A stretch of DNA of 64,000 nt from contig NC_079976.1 of the NCBI RefSeq assembly GCF_029852145.1, positions 23,772,924 to 23,836,923 of the forward strand, written 5' to 3'. The position numbers and the translations under genes were made by a program. This DNA is from Microplitis mediator. Lineage: Eukaryota > Arthropoda > Insecta > Hymenoptera > Braconidae. The notes below the pieces were generated by a model. The model had not been told where the DNA came from. It did not search any database and was given only the letters and a program-made list of their open reading frames with translations. Shown here one piece after another: positions 1 to 11,585 of this stretch. Numbering within the stretch: position 1 is the stretch's first letter; each line of letters begins with the position of its first letter.

Positions 1-331
1 TGCCCATGAATACAAATTTTATGTCCATGATTTAATCTAGTTTTGTCCTTGTGAATTTTCAGAACTAAAATTTTTTAAAGTTCACGAATTAATCTAATTT
101 GGTCTGCTCGTAGCGCGTTTGTTTTTTAAAGTAGCAGGTCAAAAACAGCTTAAAATTTTCATAAAAGATCAAAAGCAGATCAAATAGTCCAATCAGACTA
201 AAATCAGGTCAAATTGTTCAGTCCGGGTAGATCAAAAACAGATTAAAATTTTTATCGAAGTTCAATAACAGACCAAGTAGTCCAAATACAGTCCAGTTAG
301 ACTAAAATCAGATCAAATCTTTCGACCCGGG
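1..331. mobile_element. Right part of a CCCGGGTC-ended transposable element, cut by the window edge
   Basis: This stretch is the reverse complement of the beginning of the element at 20874-22133. It shares the runs of 'gtctaactggact'-like words and ends in GACCCGGG at 331. No coding sequence is visible. It lies 120 bp from the 3' end of the PI-PLC-X-like gene at 452-1426. The related element at 20874 abuts the PI-PLC-X pseudogene, so both copies flank the same gene family on its 3' side. Confidence 0.7.
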
Positions 332-451
332 ATAGGTGGGTAAAAAAACATTATAGTAAATAAATTAGTGCTTTAGAATTTCTAATAGAATATAGCTTTA
401 TTGGTTGTGGAAATGTAGTTTTAATTCCATTTCGTTATCCTTAAACTAAGA

Positions 452-1426
452 TCAATCCCACCCAGATCGCCAACTGGAATTTAAAAAATTAGAATCGTTT
501 ATAACATCAATTAATTCTTGAGGAGGAAAATCAGTCAAGTAGATATTCATAGCTATGTATGAGTATACAAAATGTTCAGCGACCATCTGATTAAGTGGAA
601 TGGCACAACGATCTTCGAAGTAATAGCCACCATCTTTAGCGATAGCTCGACGAGTATTATGACCATCCGAAAAACTAATATCATTTATTAGACATTTCGA
701 TCGCTTATTATAACTTCGCTGCAGTAGTTCGATTATCGAATCCCACTTATCGTTCAAATCGAAATGTTTATTTCTCTTATAATTAATTCCGTCATTTTGA
801 ATAAGACAATTACTATTGAGATCGAAACAACATTCAGTGAATGAATAATCAGAACTTGCTAATAGAATTTTACCGCGATAATCTCCAATAGTGTCACTTA
901 GATGCCAGCTTTTAACGAAACGATTTCCGCCGATAGCATTGTTAATGTAATTATTAAGTATTTCACAATGGAAGCTGGTTAAATCAAGTAATTCGAAAGT
1001 AACTTGGCGTAAAAACAAAATTATAAATTCACCAGGGTTGAGGTCAAGAAATTTGTGAATTTCCGATAATGCCTCAACAAATTCAATGTTCACCAGAGCA
1101 TTTTCTATGTAGATTTTGAATAAACTCGATTGTGGTTGCACACCAACGTCAAAAACACGGATTCCATATTTCAATTGTTGTGCGATGTTCAAATCCTGGG
1201 TTTGCAATTCTTTAGCTTCAACAGCATATGATAATGAATGATGCGTCCCAACGAGTACAAGATTACATAATTTTGTGTCATCCGGCAATTTCACCAAATA
1301 TTTGATACGCTCTAAGTACGGTTTATATATACGTGTTTCGCATTTACTATGGCACATTTCCACAAGACTATTAGATGAGATAGAATAAAATGTAATTAAA
1401 AAAATAAAAATTTGTTTTGACAACAT
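452..1426 (-). CDS. Secreted PI-PLC X-domain-like protein, copy 1
   Basis: Single-exon gene of 324 residues, starting at ATG 1426. Residues 1-20 form a hydrophobic signal peptide. The body matches the N-terminal barrel half of phosphatidylinositol-specific phospholipase C: GTHHS with the first catalytic His at residue 62, a QQLKYGIRVFDVG block (Asp93) and the NPGEFIILFLRQ strand. Family enzymes use a second His and an Arg two residues after that Asp. Here the Arg position is Gly, and no His stands in the segment of about 25 residues where the second one belongs, so classical phospholipase activity is doubtful. The tail SSWRSGW is shared with the copies at 9950 and 29798. It is transcribed divergently from the gene at 1949. 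Family assignment is firm; substrate is unknown. Confidence 0.85.
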   Translation of the reverse strand: MLSKQIFIFLITFYSISSNSLVEMCHSKCETRIYKPYLERIKYLVKLPDDTKLCNLVLVGTHHSLSYAVEAKELQTQDLNIAQQLKYGIRVFDVGVQPQSSLFKIYIENALVNIEFVEALSEIHKFLDLNPGEFIILFLRQVTFELLDLTSFHCEILNNYINNAIGGNRFVKSWHLSDTIGDYRGKILLASSDYSFTECCFDLNSNCLIQNDGINYKRNKHFDLNDKWDSIIELLQRSYNKRSKCLINDISFSDGHNTRRAIAKDGGYYFEDRCAIPLNQMVAEHFVYSYIAMNIYLTDFPPQELIDVINDSNFLNSSWRSGWD

Positions 1427-1948
1427 GGTGCAAAATCAATCTTTTTTTTTTTTAAGCTCTACCAAGAAAAAAAAATAGCTATTCAAACTAATATCTCTCA
1501 ACTAAAAAACAACTTTCATACATCGGTATCTTCTTTTTACTAACGTAATTATTACACCAATTAGTAGATAAAGTTAATTTTAACTCAATCTGTTCTCTTC
1601 CTTCGATCTTCTCGTTGCCAGTCGTAATGAAATAAAGTGTTCGATAATTGCATTATTTATTTAATTACGTGTCAACTCATATTTTTGTATTTCAACACGA
1701 AAATAAAAAAATCGTTGGGGACAGAAAACTTTCGCTTTACAAAAAATCAGCAATTATTAATAGATTCTTTATGTTTCATCGACCAGTCAAAGTCACGATT
1801 GATTTTTGGTGCACACAAAGTTTTTAACCTTAAGGCATTTATGTCTAATCCAAAACTATATCGGTTTCTTAACTTAGAGTTAAGTGTGTAGAACAGTAAA
1901 AATACGCGCATTACGATACAGAAAATAAAAATTCGAATAATCGAAGAA
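1427..1948. other. Divergent intergenic region between PI-PLC-X copy 1 and the uncharacterised gene A
   Basis: This 520-bp AT-rich spacer holds the upstream regions of two divergent genes. From about 1494 it is homologous to 13000-13267, the matching flank of duplicate gene B; copy A carries about 130 extra bases (near 1580-1760). No clear TATA box or initiator could be fixed. Confidence 0.5.
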
Positions 1949-4900
1949 ATGTATGTGATAAAAAATAAATTATTACTTATCAAGACTATTGTACTTGTTA
2001 TAATAAGTATTAATGCTAAAAAAGTGCCATTATTAGAATTGTCTGTTGGTGACATCATGAATATAAATTATTTCGAGGAATCGTCGATTGAAACTGTCGG
2101 GAATATATTCGATGGTTATAATGCGACAGAATTTACTAAGACTGAAGATTTCGTGGATTCTCATCACATTAGCTTCAAAAAAAAATGTTGTTTATCTCTG
2201 AAATCTTTAGCATACTATGACTACCCGGAAATCAGTATTGATGATACTGAATCTGATCCAACAAGAATACTTTACAGCACAGACAGGCAAAAATACAACT
2301 ACTTTGGCATTAGCCAAGATTATGTCGACAGTAAGTATTTATATGGTATCGTTAAATTATGTAAGATCGTCGAAACCCGAAATTTAAAAATTCAAGTGAT
2401 TGATGAGAGTGATTTTCCAATTGTTAATCGTCACCAAAATTACAAACTACTGCTCGACGAATCAGCCATTTTACGATTAAAAGGAAATAATGAAACGCAT
2501 TTCGTGTCATCCATCACTACTGGAGACTGTCTATTCCAAGTAAGAAATTGTTCAAATTTAGTCTTAAACACATAATTGTTGATATTGCGCAGGCGCACGG
2601 CTAGAATTTTCTCCTGATTTGCCTGAAGTACCATGATAACCTTCTCCAGTAATGTAAGATTCGCCTTCGTAGAGCTAACCTGACGAGTTCTTTATCAGAA
2701 CTACATAAGGATAGCCTTATTAATTAAAAAGTTATTTATCATCAGGCTACACGGAAAGAAAATTATGGCAGCGGTTCCCATAATTTTGTGAAATTTTTTC
2801 CTATACCATCATAGGAATTACGACGATAAATTATTGGAGCGGTTCCTATAATTATAGGAATGATTCCCATAATTATAGGAATGGTTCCTATAATTATAGG
2901 AATGATTCCCATAATTATAGGAATGGTTCCTATAATTATTGGAATGGTTCCTATAATTCATAGGAACCATTCCCATAAATTATAGGAACCATTCCCATAA
3001 ATTATAGGAACCATTCCCATAATATTATGGGAATGGTTCCTATAATAGTATGGGAACTATTCCCATAATATTATGGGAATTATTCCCATAATGCAATTGG
3101 AATGGTTCGTATACCATTATGGGAATCATTCCCATAATATTATGAGAATAGTTCCCATACTATTATAGGAACCATTCCTATAATACTATGGGAATGGTTC
3201 CCATATTATCATGAAAAAATTAATTTAAAGAAGTGTGGTAATCACTTCTACAATACACAGAAATATTATTAAACATAAAAACAAAAATTCAAACATTGAA
3301 AAAAAAAATCGTATTTGGCAAAAAAACATTAAAATTTTTAATAAGAATTTTTTGTCAGCACAAAACATCCAAGAAAATTAAAATTTTGGGAAATTTCTAC
3401 ACTATTATGCAAAAAAAAAATTTTATGATATTATAGGGATGGTTCCCATAACACTATGGGAATAGTTCCCATAATATTATAGGAATAGTTCCTATACCAA
3501 TATGGGAACCATTCCCATAATGGTATGGGAACCATTCCCATAATGGTATGGGAACCATTTCCATATCATTATGGGAACCATTCCCATATCATTATGGGAA
3601 CCATTCCCATATCATCATGGGAACCATTCCTTGTATGGGAACTATTCTCATACTATTATGGGGATGGTTCCCATAATATATGGGAACCATTCCTATAGTA
3701 GTATAGGTACTATTCCCATAATACATAGGAAAACTTCCCATAATTTTCTTTCCGTGTATCCTTATGATTTCCTTATCAAGACCACACCAGGATTACCGTT
3801 CCCGTTTGCTCATCGAGCTAAAAATTATTCCAACTGTTATTGTTATAATCCCGAAAGCAATTTTTTCTTGATTCACCGGAAGCACCATAGGGTTATAATT
3901 TACTAATACATTTGACCGTAAAAATTTCGAATCCCTTTCAATATTTTATTCACCGGCCAAAAAATAAACAAAGTACAGAACAATAATATATTTATATAAA
4001 GATTATGTCATTCATTGAATCACGGATTTTTTACTTGTCCATCAGTTGTATTTACACTTACACGATCACCCATGCGAGTCAGCGTAGTGGATAGCTTCTA
4101 GGACTTTGAATCAGAAGGATGCGGGTTCGAGCCCAGCAGTCACCGAAATTTTTTCATCAATAAGAAAAATTCTTTGTTCCTCTCGGTAATGCTCCTAATA
4201 ATACATTAGATCACATTTAGGGCCAGATACGGCAATTCTGGTGGGAGTCATGGGTCATTAGCGTTACGTCCACATCAATTCTTCGTCAGGAAATTCCGAT
4301 CTGTTCCTTATTCGAAATAAAGTTAACCTGATAAGGCCCTTGTCAGATTCTTATAAAAAAATCTAATCAGGCGTATTTAACATTCTTCAAATTTTAATTG
4401 CAGGTTTATGTTAACAGAGCAGACATATGTAATTCAACAGATCAAGGCCGGAATAAAAAAAATTTTGACAATAATTTTTTCGAGTCTTCTTTGCATAAAA
4501 GCAGCGTTGTAATTGCCAGTCACATGCATGATCGTCAAAATATGGTCAATGAATACTTGAATAAATCTGGAAAATCACTTTATAATTTACAAGATGGTCA
4601 AGAAATACCGTATAACAATATTATGAATCTTCTCGATAAATGTGTTGTGGTTAATTTTAAATTACATTCATTACCTGACTTATCTAAACTATCAGATAGA
4701 AAAATACAGGAATCGACAGTACACACAACTTCGTTAGAATGTTTGGTACCAGGCGACATAATAAATGCCGATAAGTTAAAAAATATTGATTCATCTATGA
4801 CGATAAGTAATATCTTAGTCGACGTACCCGATGGAACAACTAAACCATTTTTCACGCTTAATTACACCGATTGTTATGAATATAACGATAACGATCCAGT

Positions 4901-6471
4901 CACCCTTGATTTTGTTACTTATAAATCGTACCTTCATTATCCAACAGAATCTTTTTATAAGTTCAACGTTTTCGACGAAATAGTTAAGCGCAAACATTAC
5001 GGAGTTCATCGTGGATATTTAAATAAAAATTACAAGTGTTTGAAGATTACTATCTGCTCTGAATTCGAAAGACGAAAATTGATTATTCCGTCTGTGCGTG
5101 TAATTAATTTGGGCCAACAGACCTATAATAATTCAATTATTTTCAACAGTGAGAATCTCGTCCTACGCTATACGGATAACAATGAAACACACTATGTTGC
5201 TCGTACAGAAAGAGGAAATTGCTTGTTCCAGGTTATTATTAATATTGATTATTTCGTAGAAATATTTTCTTATGTAAGTAGTATCTTGCCTAACTTGTGG
5301 GATTAGTATTATACTCGAGTATGGGATTGGCAGCACGAAAGAAGCTAGTTTTGTCAACACACGAGAGTATAATACTAGATGTCACAAAAACTAGGCAAAA
5401 TCTAGGTTTAAGACATTACCGACTCGTTTCGAAAATGGCGCGATTTTTAAATCAAGATATCAATTTACTCAGCTTGAAAAAAAACTTTTTTTTTTATTTT
5501 AAAAATAAAAAGTTTTAAAGTGATTTTTTAGGACTACATTCATTTACTTCAGATATGTTAAAGTAGAAATTTATTTAAAAAAAAATTTTTTTTTTCATTA
5601 CTTTAAAAACATCTTCTATCAAGGAATTATTACTTGAACCAAAAATTTAAAGTTCTTAAAATAATAATACGACATTTTTAGTTGAAGACAAGTGGTCTTG
5701 CTTGAAGAATTCGATAGTATCGATTGAAGATAATATAGTTTCGGGTCAAGACACGAGAGTTATCCATCGAAGATACAAAATCTATAGAGTCAAGAAAATC
5801 TAAATCAAGACAAGAATTTCTTGAAGCAAGACAATTGGTTTTCTTCAGAAATAAATTCTTGGCTCAAGAAAATATTTCTTGAGTCAATATAAATTTTCTA
5901 TCAGTGTAGTCGCGGCACCGTATGTCACACAGCCGCTTAGTAGCGATTCAGAGAATCTTGAATTTATACGATATTCGTCTATAGTTTGTGAAGCTAATTT
6001 ACAAAAACGAGTTCAAATCTAACGTTATGGAATTCGTTTTCGTAAATTCAAGCCACAAACCTTGGACTCAGATCGCAACATCGAGATTGTCGATAAAAGG
6101 ATTGTATAATAATACAAAATTTGATGAGGCTGATTTTAGCCAGTTAGAGGCGTATTCTTTGGGCATATGATTTAATTAAAAATAATTATATTGTGTTTTA
6201 GTCATTGATATTTCCAAATGACGACAACATCCCCGATGACAAAAAAGTAACTTCGCCACTTTTATACATAGGTAAAATAATATCAGCAACCAACAATCAT
6301 GATCTTGAAGAATGGACAGAAAGTTTTGTCAATAATCTGACGATAACTCCTTACAAAACTCTTCACGGTGTAGGAAGTAACCCTAAAGCAAGAGCATCTT
6401 TCTTTTCAGAACTTTCTCTTCGTAACGATGACAATACTCTTACAAATATTTATTTAGATAAATTGTATTGA
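1949..6471 (+). CDS. Uncharacterised secreted protein, gene A (three exons)
   Basis: I do not recognise this family. Proposed exons are 1949-2539, 4404-5231 and 6202-6471, all phase 0, giving about 562 residues. Exon 1 starts with a signal peptide (about 1-23) and ends ...CLFQ at donor gtaaga. Exon 2 follows acceptor ttgcag and also ends ...CLFQ, at gttatt. Exon 3 follows gtgttttag and ends at TAA 6471. Residues about 30-197 resemble about 307-473: both hold a GDI.N block near the start and close with NNETHxV and CLFQ. Exon 3 weakly resembles the first third of exon 2. This suggests an A-B-A'-B' protein. NxS/T sequons and scattered Cys fit secretion. Intron 1 carries a MITE. Gene B at 13268 is a close copy. 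The exon 2 donor is weak, so the exon 2-3 join is less sure. Confidence 0.7.
2750..3756. mobile_element. MITE with CACGGAAAGAAAATTATGG ends, in intron 1 of gene A
   Basis: A 1007-bp element with inverted ends (CACGGAAAGAAAATTATGG and its complement) flanked by TA at 2748-2749 and 3757-3758. The interior is built from short palindromic words around GGAACCATTCCCATAAT. Gene B's intron 1 holds the empty site (ggctatcc, about 14661-14668), so the insertion came after the gene duplication. Coding potential is absent. TA target duplication suggests Tc1/mariner-type mobilisation. Confidence 0.9.
4072..4143 (+). repeat. tRNA-Gln-like degenerate sequence (SINE head?) in intron 1 of gene A
   Basis: The loop CTTTGAA resembles a tRNA-Gln(UUG) anticodon loop and GGTTCGAGCCC matches a Pol III B box. 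The T stem is nearly intact but the acceptor stem does not pair. It is probably a tRNA-derived SINE head, not a working tRNA. The duplicate copy is at 14970-15043. Confidence 0.5.
5387..5910. mobile_element. Insertion specific to gene A intron 2, rich in TCTTGA/CAAGA words
   Basis: Gene B's intron 2 lacks this stretch. It has long A/T runs and many short words of the type 'ttgaagacaag' and 'ttcttgagtcaa', like the repeats at 28711-29187 and 55080-55650. Its right end reads ...tcagtg then TA, as in the other TA-inserting elements. The left end is not resolved. Confidence 0.45.
5985..6170 (+). other. Short open stretch in intron 2 of gene A; possible extra or relic exon
   Basis: After an acceptor-like ctatag, a frame of about 61 codons runs to a TGA. 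The block is conserved in duplicate B (18060-18260), but there the frame is broken by an insertion of about 18 bp and stop codons. No phase-0 donor at its end joins it to exon 3 without a stop. A donor at gtaaat (about 6045) would give a 20-codon exon. Probably a relic or alternative exon. Confidence 0.3.
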
Positions 6472-7172
6472 AAGTATCAAGTTCAACAATAAAAGTTCGT
6501 TAATTGAAAGCGTTTTAATTCTTAACATAAATTTCATAAATTTGTACAATAAAAATAAACTATTAATTTTTTTCTATCGAAAAAAATAAAACTTTAAAAA
6601 TAATATTTATTACTTAAGAATGAGGTCGAGTCACAGTTAAATGTGAGTTTAATTAACGATAGATTAGAAAACGTATGAGATATCATTAAGTTGTTTTTGT
6701 CGACGTTATCGTTATTTTTTTTTTTTTTTTTACGTGTCTAAGATTATTGTATACAGGAAAAAACAAGGTAGTAAATTTAATAGTATCTTACTCACGTAGA
6801 AAGAAAAGTACACGGAAAAAAATAATCGGCAGCAGCTACTGATTATTTCGGTACCCGATACCAAAATAATCAGTTGCTGTCACCTATTATTTTTTTCCGT
6901 GTAGAACATTTCAACTTACGCGTGTACTTGCTTACCAGAGCCGAAGGCAAGGGTGGAAGATACGCGGAATGAGAGATCCTACTGTCCTCCATGGTGGGTA
7001 TAAAATTTTTCACCAGATCTGCACGCGAAAGTTCAAATTTACTCTATTTATGGGAAGAATGACGTATGCGCTAATTTTAATCAAATGTTTCCCCGTCAAA
7101 GAAAATAACGACTTTCTTTCCTCTAAACAGGGTAGGAATTTAAATTATTAACTTCTACCATTGCATATCCTA
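6472..7172. other. 3' flank of gene A
   Basis: Homologous to 18561-19261 downstream of gene B, to the end of the segmental duplication at 'accatt.catat.ctagt'. AATAAA-type signals follow the stop (near 6550 and 6585). A hairpin MITE lies at 6811-6901. I see no further gene. Confidence 0.6.
6811..6901. mobile_element. 91-bp hairpin MITE with CACGGAAAAAAATAATCGG ends
   Basis: A near-palindrome bounded by CACGG and CCGTG, with TA on both sides (6809-6810 and 6902-6903). An identical-length copy sits at the matching site 18899-18989 of the other duplicate, so this insertion predates the duplication. Confidence 0.85.
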
Positions 7173-8751
7173 GTCAAAAAAAATCGAAAAAAAAAAAAAA
7201 AGAAATTTTTTTTTTGACATTTTTTGGAAATTTTTATTTTTTTTGTCATTTCTTCGCATTTGCTGAGTCACTAATGCAAAAATTTGAGGAAAGTCCAAAA
7301 AAAATAATTTTTTCATTTTGATTATGATTACACAATTAAAGGAACAAAACTTGCTCCTTTAATTATTTAGCTAAACTTTGATCGATGATTCCCAAAAAAC
7401 GGTTCGATAGATCAATTTAAAAATTAACAGGGGTCTTGGGGGTACATAAAGCTAAAAAAATCCCTGGCAACATTATTTTTTTTATCGATATTTGCAGAGT
7501 AGCGGTTGATTTACTAAAAACCCAAAAAAAGTCATTTTTTTGTACTTACTTCTAATGGATGTTAAAAATAAAAAAAATTTTTTTTTCAAAAAAATGATGA
7601 CAGGGTCTTGTAGGGAATTTATTCAAGTTTTCAACGCCGCCCTTCAACTTTCTGTGTGATTATTGGTACCTGAAATATCGATGATCAAAGCCAAAAGGAT
7701 CATTTTCTGTTTGAAGGCTGATATCTCTGCGACAAATCGTCCTACGAGGTTAAAAAAAAAACCAAATTGAAGCTAAATAAATTTGCTAAACGATGTATGC
7801 ATTCGTTTAGTTGAAAGAATTTTTCCGCGGTCCGTGGGCTCTTCGGAAAAAAAGAAAAATTTAGAAATTTTTTGTCTCGCGGTATTTCTCATGTTTTCGC
7901 AATAACTGGAGCTTTCAAAAAATTTTGAAAAAAATGCACCAAAACTAGAGATTTGAAGCTATAAAATGCTTTTTTTCCAATCTCGATACGATCATTTTTC
8001 ACCAAGTTACAGCCTTCCAAAAATCACTAAAAAATTTATAAAATTTTTCTGCTTCTTTAATTTTTTGCATTAGTGTACATAGCGCTAACGATTATCTTTG
8101 CTTCGAATAACTTAAAAAACCAGGGAAAAAAATCGGTCTGTCAGTTGACCCTGCGGGCCAGCCCCAAAACTTTCCGCTGTTTTCGAACTCAAGAACCTCG
8201 AAAACATTATTGTGAATACATTTTCGAGCTTTTCGAGCTCGAAAATACGTTTGTATGCTGTTTTTTTCGAAAAAAAAAACGTTTTTTACCATTTTTTCTC
8301 CAACGATATCTCTCAAACAAATCAACCGATTGAGACGGTTGAGGTGGCAATCGACGCGTTTTATCAAGTTCTAAAGCTGGTCAAATTTTGAATTCGATTT
8401 ATCGAGTCCTTTTTGGGATATTTCAGAAAAAATAAAAAAATTTTTTTTTTTGAATTCTTCCGTCAACGGTTTCTCTTGAACGAATGAACCGATTTTGATG
8501 GTTGAGGTGGCATACGACGCGGCTTATAAAGCTCTAGAGCCCAGTCCATTTTGGAATCAATCCATCGAGCACATCAAAAGTTATCCAAAAAAAACATTTT
8601 TGAAAAAATTTTATTTTTGGAATATCTCTGAACGAGCCCTACCGATCAAGCTCAATTTTCTCACGGCTTCAAGATATTGACAATTCGCGTCGAATGACAC
8701 CTTAAAGTTCAAAATCGATTCATCCGTTCAAAAGATACAAGTATTTACATA

Positions 8752-9478
8752 CACGGAAAAAAAATTCTACCAAAATTTACGATGTTAACATCGTAATCTC
8801 GGACTAGACTTTTATTAATGTCAATTTTTAAACGTTTTATTTCAAAATTTATTATGTGGGTTATATTTTTTACTATTTAACATCGTAATTTTAACAAAGA
8901 CTTTTAGGATTAAAAGTTACTGCAAAAATTACAATTTAACATCGTAAAAAAAAATAAATAAAAATTACACTTTAAAAACTATATTTATTCGTACATTTAA
9001 TATTTCTATTTACTTTTTAACAAAATAAATATTACAGTGCTGCCTCTGTTACAATACGATGGAAGCTATAAAAAGTACGATGTTAGATCGTACTTTTTAA
9101 ATAGTAACTGGGTCCTCCGCAAGTCGTTTATATGGATCTTAAAAACGACATATAGTGTAGGCCCTTCAGTGGCCGAGTGGTCCAAGGCGTCGGACACTTC
9201 GCACTCGAAAGGACTCGGGTTCGAATCCAACTGCCGAACGATTATTATTTTAATCTTTTATTTAAAATTTCTCTTCAAATTTTACGATGTTACATCGTAA
9301 TTTATATTAAAGAGCTTAAGACTTCGTATTGTTTGTCTGAAGTATTATTTCTTAAATGAAATTTCCAACCCTACATCGTAAAAATTACGATGTGAAAAGT
9401 CTAGTCCACCAATACAATAATTAATAGGACAAATTACGATGTTAGCATTGTAAATTTAACTAGAATTTTTTTTCCGTG
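8752..9478. mobile_element. MITE with CACGGAAAAAAAATTCTACC ends, carrying a tRNA-like core
   Basis: A 727-bp element flanked by TA (8750-8751 and 9479-9480), with CACGGAAAAAAAATTCT ends and many internal copies of the palindrome ACGATGTTAACATCGTAA. It contains a tRNA-like unit at 9162-9236. It is nested in the older repeat 7173-9665. Confidence 0.85.
9162..9236 (+). repeat. tRNA-like sequence with good A and B boxes, inside a MITE
   Basis: TGGCCGAGTGG (9170-9180) matches a Pol III A box and resembles tRNA-Ser or tRNA-Leu; GGTTCGAATCC (9218-9228) matches a B box. The T stem pairs at only two positions and the anticodon and acceptor stems do not form, so this is a degenerate tRNA. Confidence 0.55.
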
Positions 9479-9665
9479 TACATACGTACATACATACATG
9501 CAAACATACATACACTCGGACATCATCGTGAAATTAGTCAGAATAGCTTCCCAGGACCTCGAAACGTCGACATCTGATGGAAATTCGATTTTCGTAAATC
9601 GGACCGAAACCAATAACTTCCCGAATTTTTGAAAATTTACAATTTTCTTAGCGGGAAGTTAAAAA

Positions 9666-9949
9666 TGTATATAGATGTGAATTAAAGTGTCATCTATCAG
9701 CGACAATAGTTACTTTAATTTTCAATTTCAATTATAAATAAAAGGAATTAAATGCTATTACTTTCATCACTTACTGACTATAATAAAATGATATAAATAA
9801 ATAAGATTAAAATAATTTAATTGTGTAAATCATTTCAGTATATAATAAGTACAATTAAACCCATTGTTTCCAGTAAAGGCATTGACACGAGTTATATTAG
9901 TCATTTTTATATCTGTTCGCTTTCGATACTTTCAAATAACAGATCCATT
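9666..9949. promoter_or_regulatory. Upstream region of PI-PLC-X copy 2
   Basis: The segment 9661-9774 is repeated at 20057-20175 (upstream of the pseudogene), and its 3' half recurs at 29577-29637 upstream of copy 3. It therefore travelled with the gene family and probably includes the promoter. A cag near 9838 could be a 5'UTR splice acceptor. No TATA box was fixed with confidence. Confidence 0.5.
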
Positions 9950-10930
9950 ATGTTATTAAAAGAGTTATTCGCATTTTCAGTTATAAATTTTTCAGTGATC
10001 TCAAATAATTTCGTGGAATCATGCAGTATGCAGTGTCGAAAATTTACGTACAAACCGTATTTAGAACGTGTTAGCTATTTAGTCAAATTGCCGGATTATA
10101 AAAAATTGAATGATCTTGCCCTTATTGGCACGCATTTATCATTTTCGTACAGTGCCAGTAAAACCTACGCTATAACCCAAGATTTAAACATCGTACAGCA
10201 ACTAAAATATGGAATTCGTGTTCTGGACATTGGTATACGCCCACAATTTAATATATTTGAAGTTCAAGCAGAATATGCAAAGACTAATGTTAAATTTTCT
10301 GATGTATTAACGACGATCGATAAATTTCTTGATTATAATCCTGGTGAATTCATAATTATGTTTTTGCGACAAAACTATCCTTCAGATTTTGGTGTTACCT
10401 TAAGCAATTGTGAAATTCTTAATTATTACATCAAAAGTTCTGATGGGGCTGGAAAGCGTTTAGTTAAAAATTGGAAGCTAACTGACACTATTGGAAAACA
10501 TCGGGGTAAAATTTTATTGGCAAGTTTGGATTATTCATTCAAGAATTGTACTTTTGATGTTAACCGTCAGTGTTATATTCAAAATGATGATGTTATTTAT
10601 AGAAAATCGTACACCACCATAAATACAAAAGATAAATTGAAACATATAACTGAAACATTGAAAGCGAGTTATTCAAAAAGTTATAAATGTTATATTAATG
10701 ATATAAGCTTCTTCGATATTCATTTTGATCGACGTATAGTCGCTAGAGATGGTGGATATGATTATCAACAGTCTTGTCCGATGCCTCTAAATTATGTAAT
10801 GACGCAACGTTTTGCAAATCCCCATCGTGCATTAATTATCGTTATGGCTGATTATCCTTCTCAAGAATTAATGGATAAAATAAATGACAGTAATTTTCGA
10901 AATTCATCATGGAGATCTGGGTGGGAATAA
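9950..10930 (+). CDS. Secreted PI-PLC X-domain-like protein, copy 2
   Basis: 326 residues from ATG 9950. The frame is open further upstream, but this Met begins the signal peptide and aligns with the start of copy 3. Landmarks are the signal peptide at about 1-22, GTHLS with His62, QQLKYGIRVLDIG with Asp93, and YNPGEFIIMFLRQ. As in copy 1, the Arg that normally follows the Asp by two is Gly, and the second catalytic His is missing. Conserved Cys pairs (CSMQC near 25-29, CTFDVNRQC, and YKC/SC later) fit a disulfide-bonded secreted protein. The C-terminus is SSWRSGWE. Copy 3 (29798-30781) is nearly identical from about residue 110 on and diverges more before that. A retroposon-like insertion follows the stop. 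Confidence 0.85.
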   Translation: MLLKELFAFSVINFSVISNNFVESCSMQCRKFTYKPYLERVSYLVKLPDYKKLNDLALIGTHLSFSYSASKTYAITQDLNIVQQLKYGIRVLDIGIRPQFNIFEVQAEYAKTNVKFSDVLTTIDKFLDYNPGEFIIMFLRQNYPSDFGVTLSNCEILNYYIKSSDGAGKRLVKNWKLTDTIGKHRGKILLASLDYSFKNCTFDVNRQCYIQNDDVIYRKSYTTINTKDKLKHITETLKASYSKSYKCYINDISFFDIHFDRRIVARDGGYDYQQSCPMPLNYVMTQRFANPHRALIIVMADYPSQELMDKINDSNFRNSSWRSGWE

Positions 10931-11585
10931 TAGTAATAGTATACAATAATAATCGCAATGATGTATGAAACTCGATTGTTTTACTATACAAAAATTGTAA
11001 TTAACTGTATAAAGGATGGCCGCAAGAAGCTTAGACTCCATGGCCAAATAAACAAAATTTCTATCTATCTATTTATACAGGAAATCTTCAAGTACATTCC
11101 AGAAATGCTCATGTAATATTTTCAATAATCAATGTACTTTTATTAATTTTCGAACCATTTCCTTCCACCTCAATGAAATAAAAAAACTAACCTAATTCCA
11201 TTGAACTTTTAATTTTTATGTTACTTAAATGCTCTACTAGATGTCATTTATAATTCGAGTCTCAATTTACGGCTAAGTCGCACCTTACAAATTCTCGAAT
11301 TTTAGACTTCCATCAATGTATCAAGCGATTATTATTATAGCAATTCTTTCAGATACCGGAAAATGTAATAATGTATGAGATATGCTTCCTTCGGAAGTTT
11401 CCTTCATTTGAGTCCAATATAAATATTTAAAACGTAATTATAAATCTAAAATCCGAAAATTCGGTTGGTACTACCGATCACTAAATATTTTTATATAGTT
11501 GCGACTATCACGCCACCGTTTATGTCAACAGTCGACGGAATAAGACGAAAGTAAAAGCGTGCAACCCGATGGAAGATGATTTTAT
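10931..11585. other. 3' flank of PI-PLC-X copy 2
   Basis: Homologous to 30782-32160 downstream of copy 3, which carries a 949-bp transposon that is absent here (empty site ctactaGATgtc, about 11234-11245). AATAAA-like signals lie at about 11047 and 11173. Confidence 0.6.
11017..11076 (+). mobile_element. 3' end of a non-LTR retroposon with a TCTA tail
   Basis: A short GGCCGCAAGAAGC...CCATGGCC stretch followed by aataaa and ctatctatctat. The flank of copy 3 lacks it. A related end with a longer (TCTA) tail lies at 25258-25322. No coding part remains. Confidence 0.5.

Larger units (their letters stand above)
7173..9665. mobile_element. Composite old repeat ending in GCGGGAAGTT, holding a nested MITE
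   Basis: The block is largely the reverse complement of about 37757-39560. One part has CACTAATGCAAAAA-type inverted ends (about 7271 to 8073). The rest has 'aaccgattttgatggttgaggtgg' style repeats and ends near 9660 with GCGGGAAGTT; related ends occur near 39020 and 52580. A 727-bp MITE (8752-9478) splits it. Open frames inside are low-complexity and unsupported. Confidence 0.7.

Noticed and set aside
3571..3906. A 111-codon open frame
   Set aside because: It begins inside the MITE's GGAACCATTCCC repeats and runs into intron sequence; duplicate B does not keep it.
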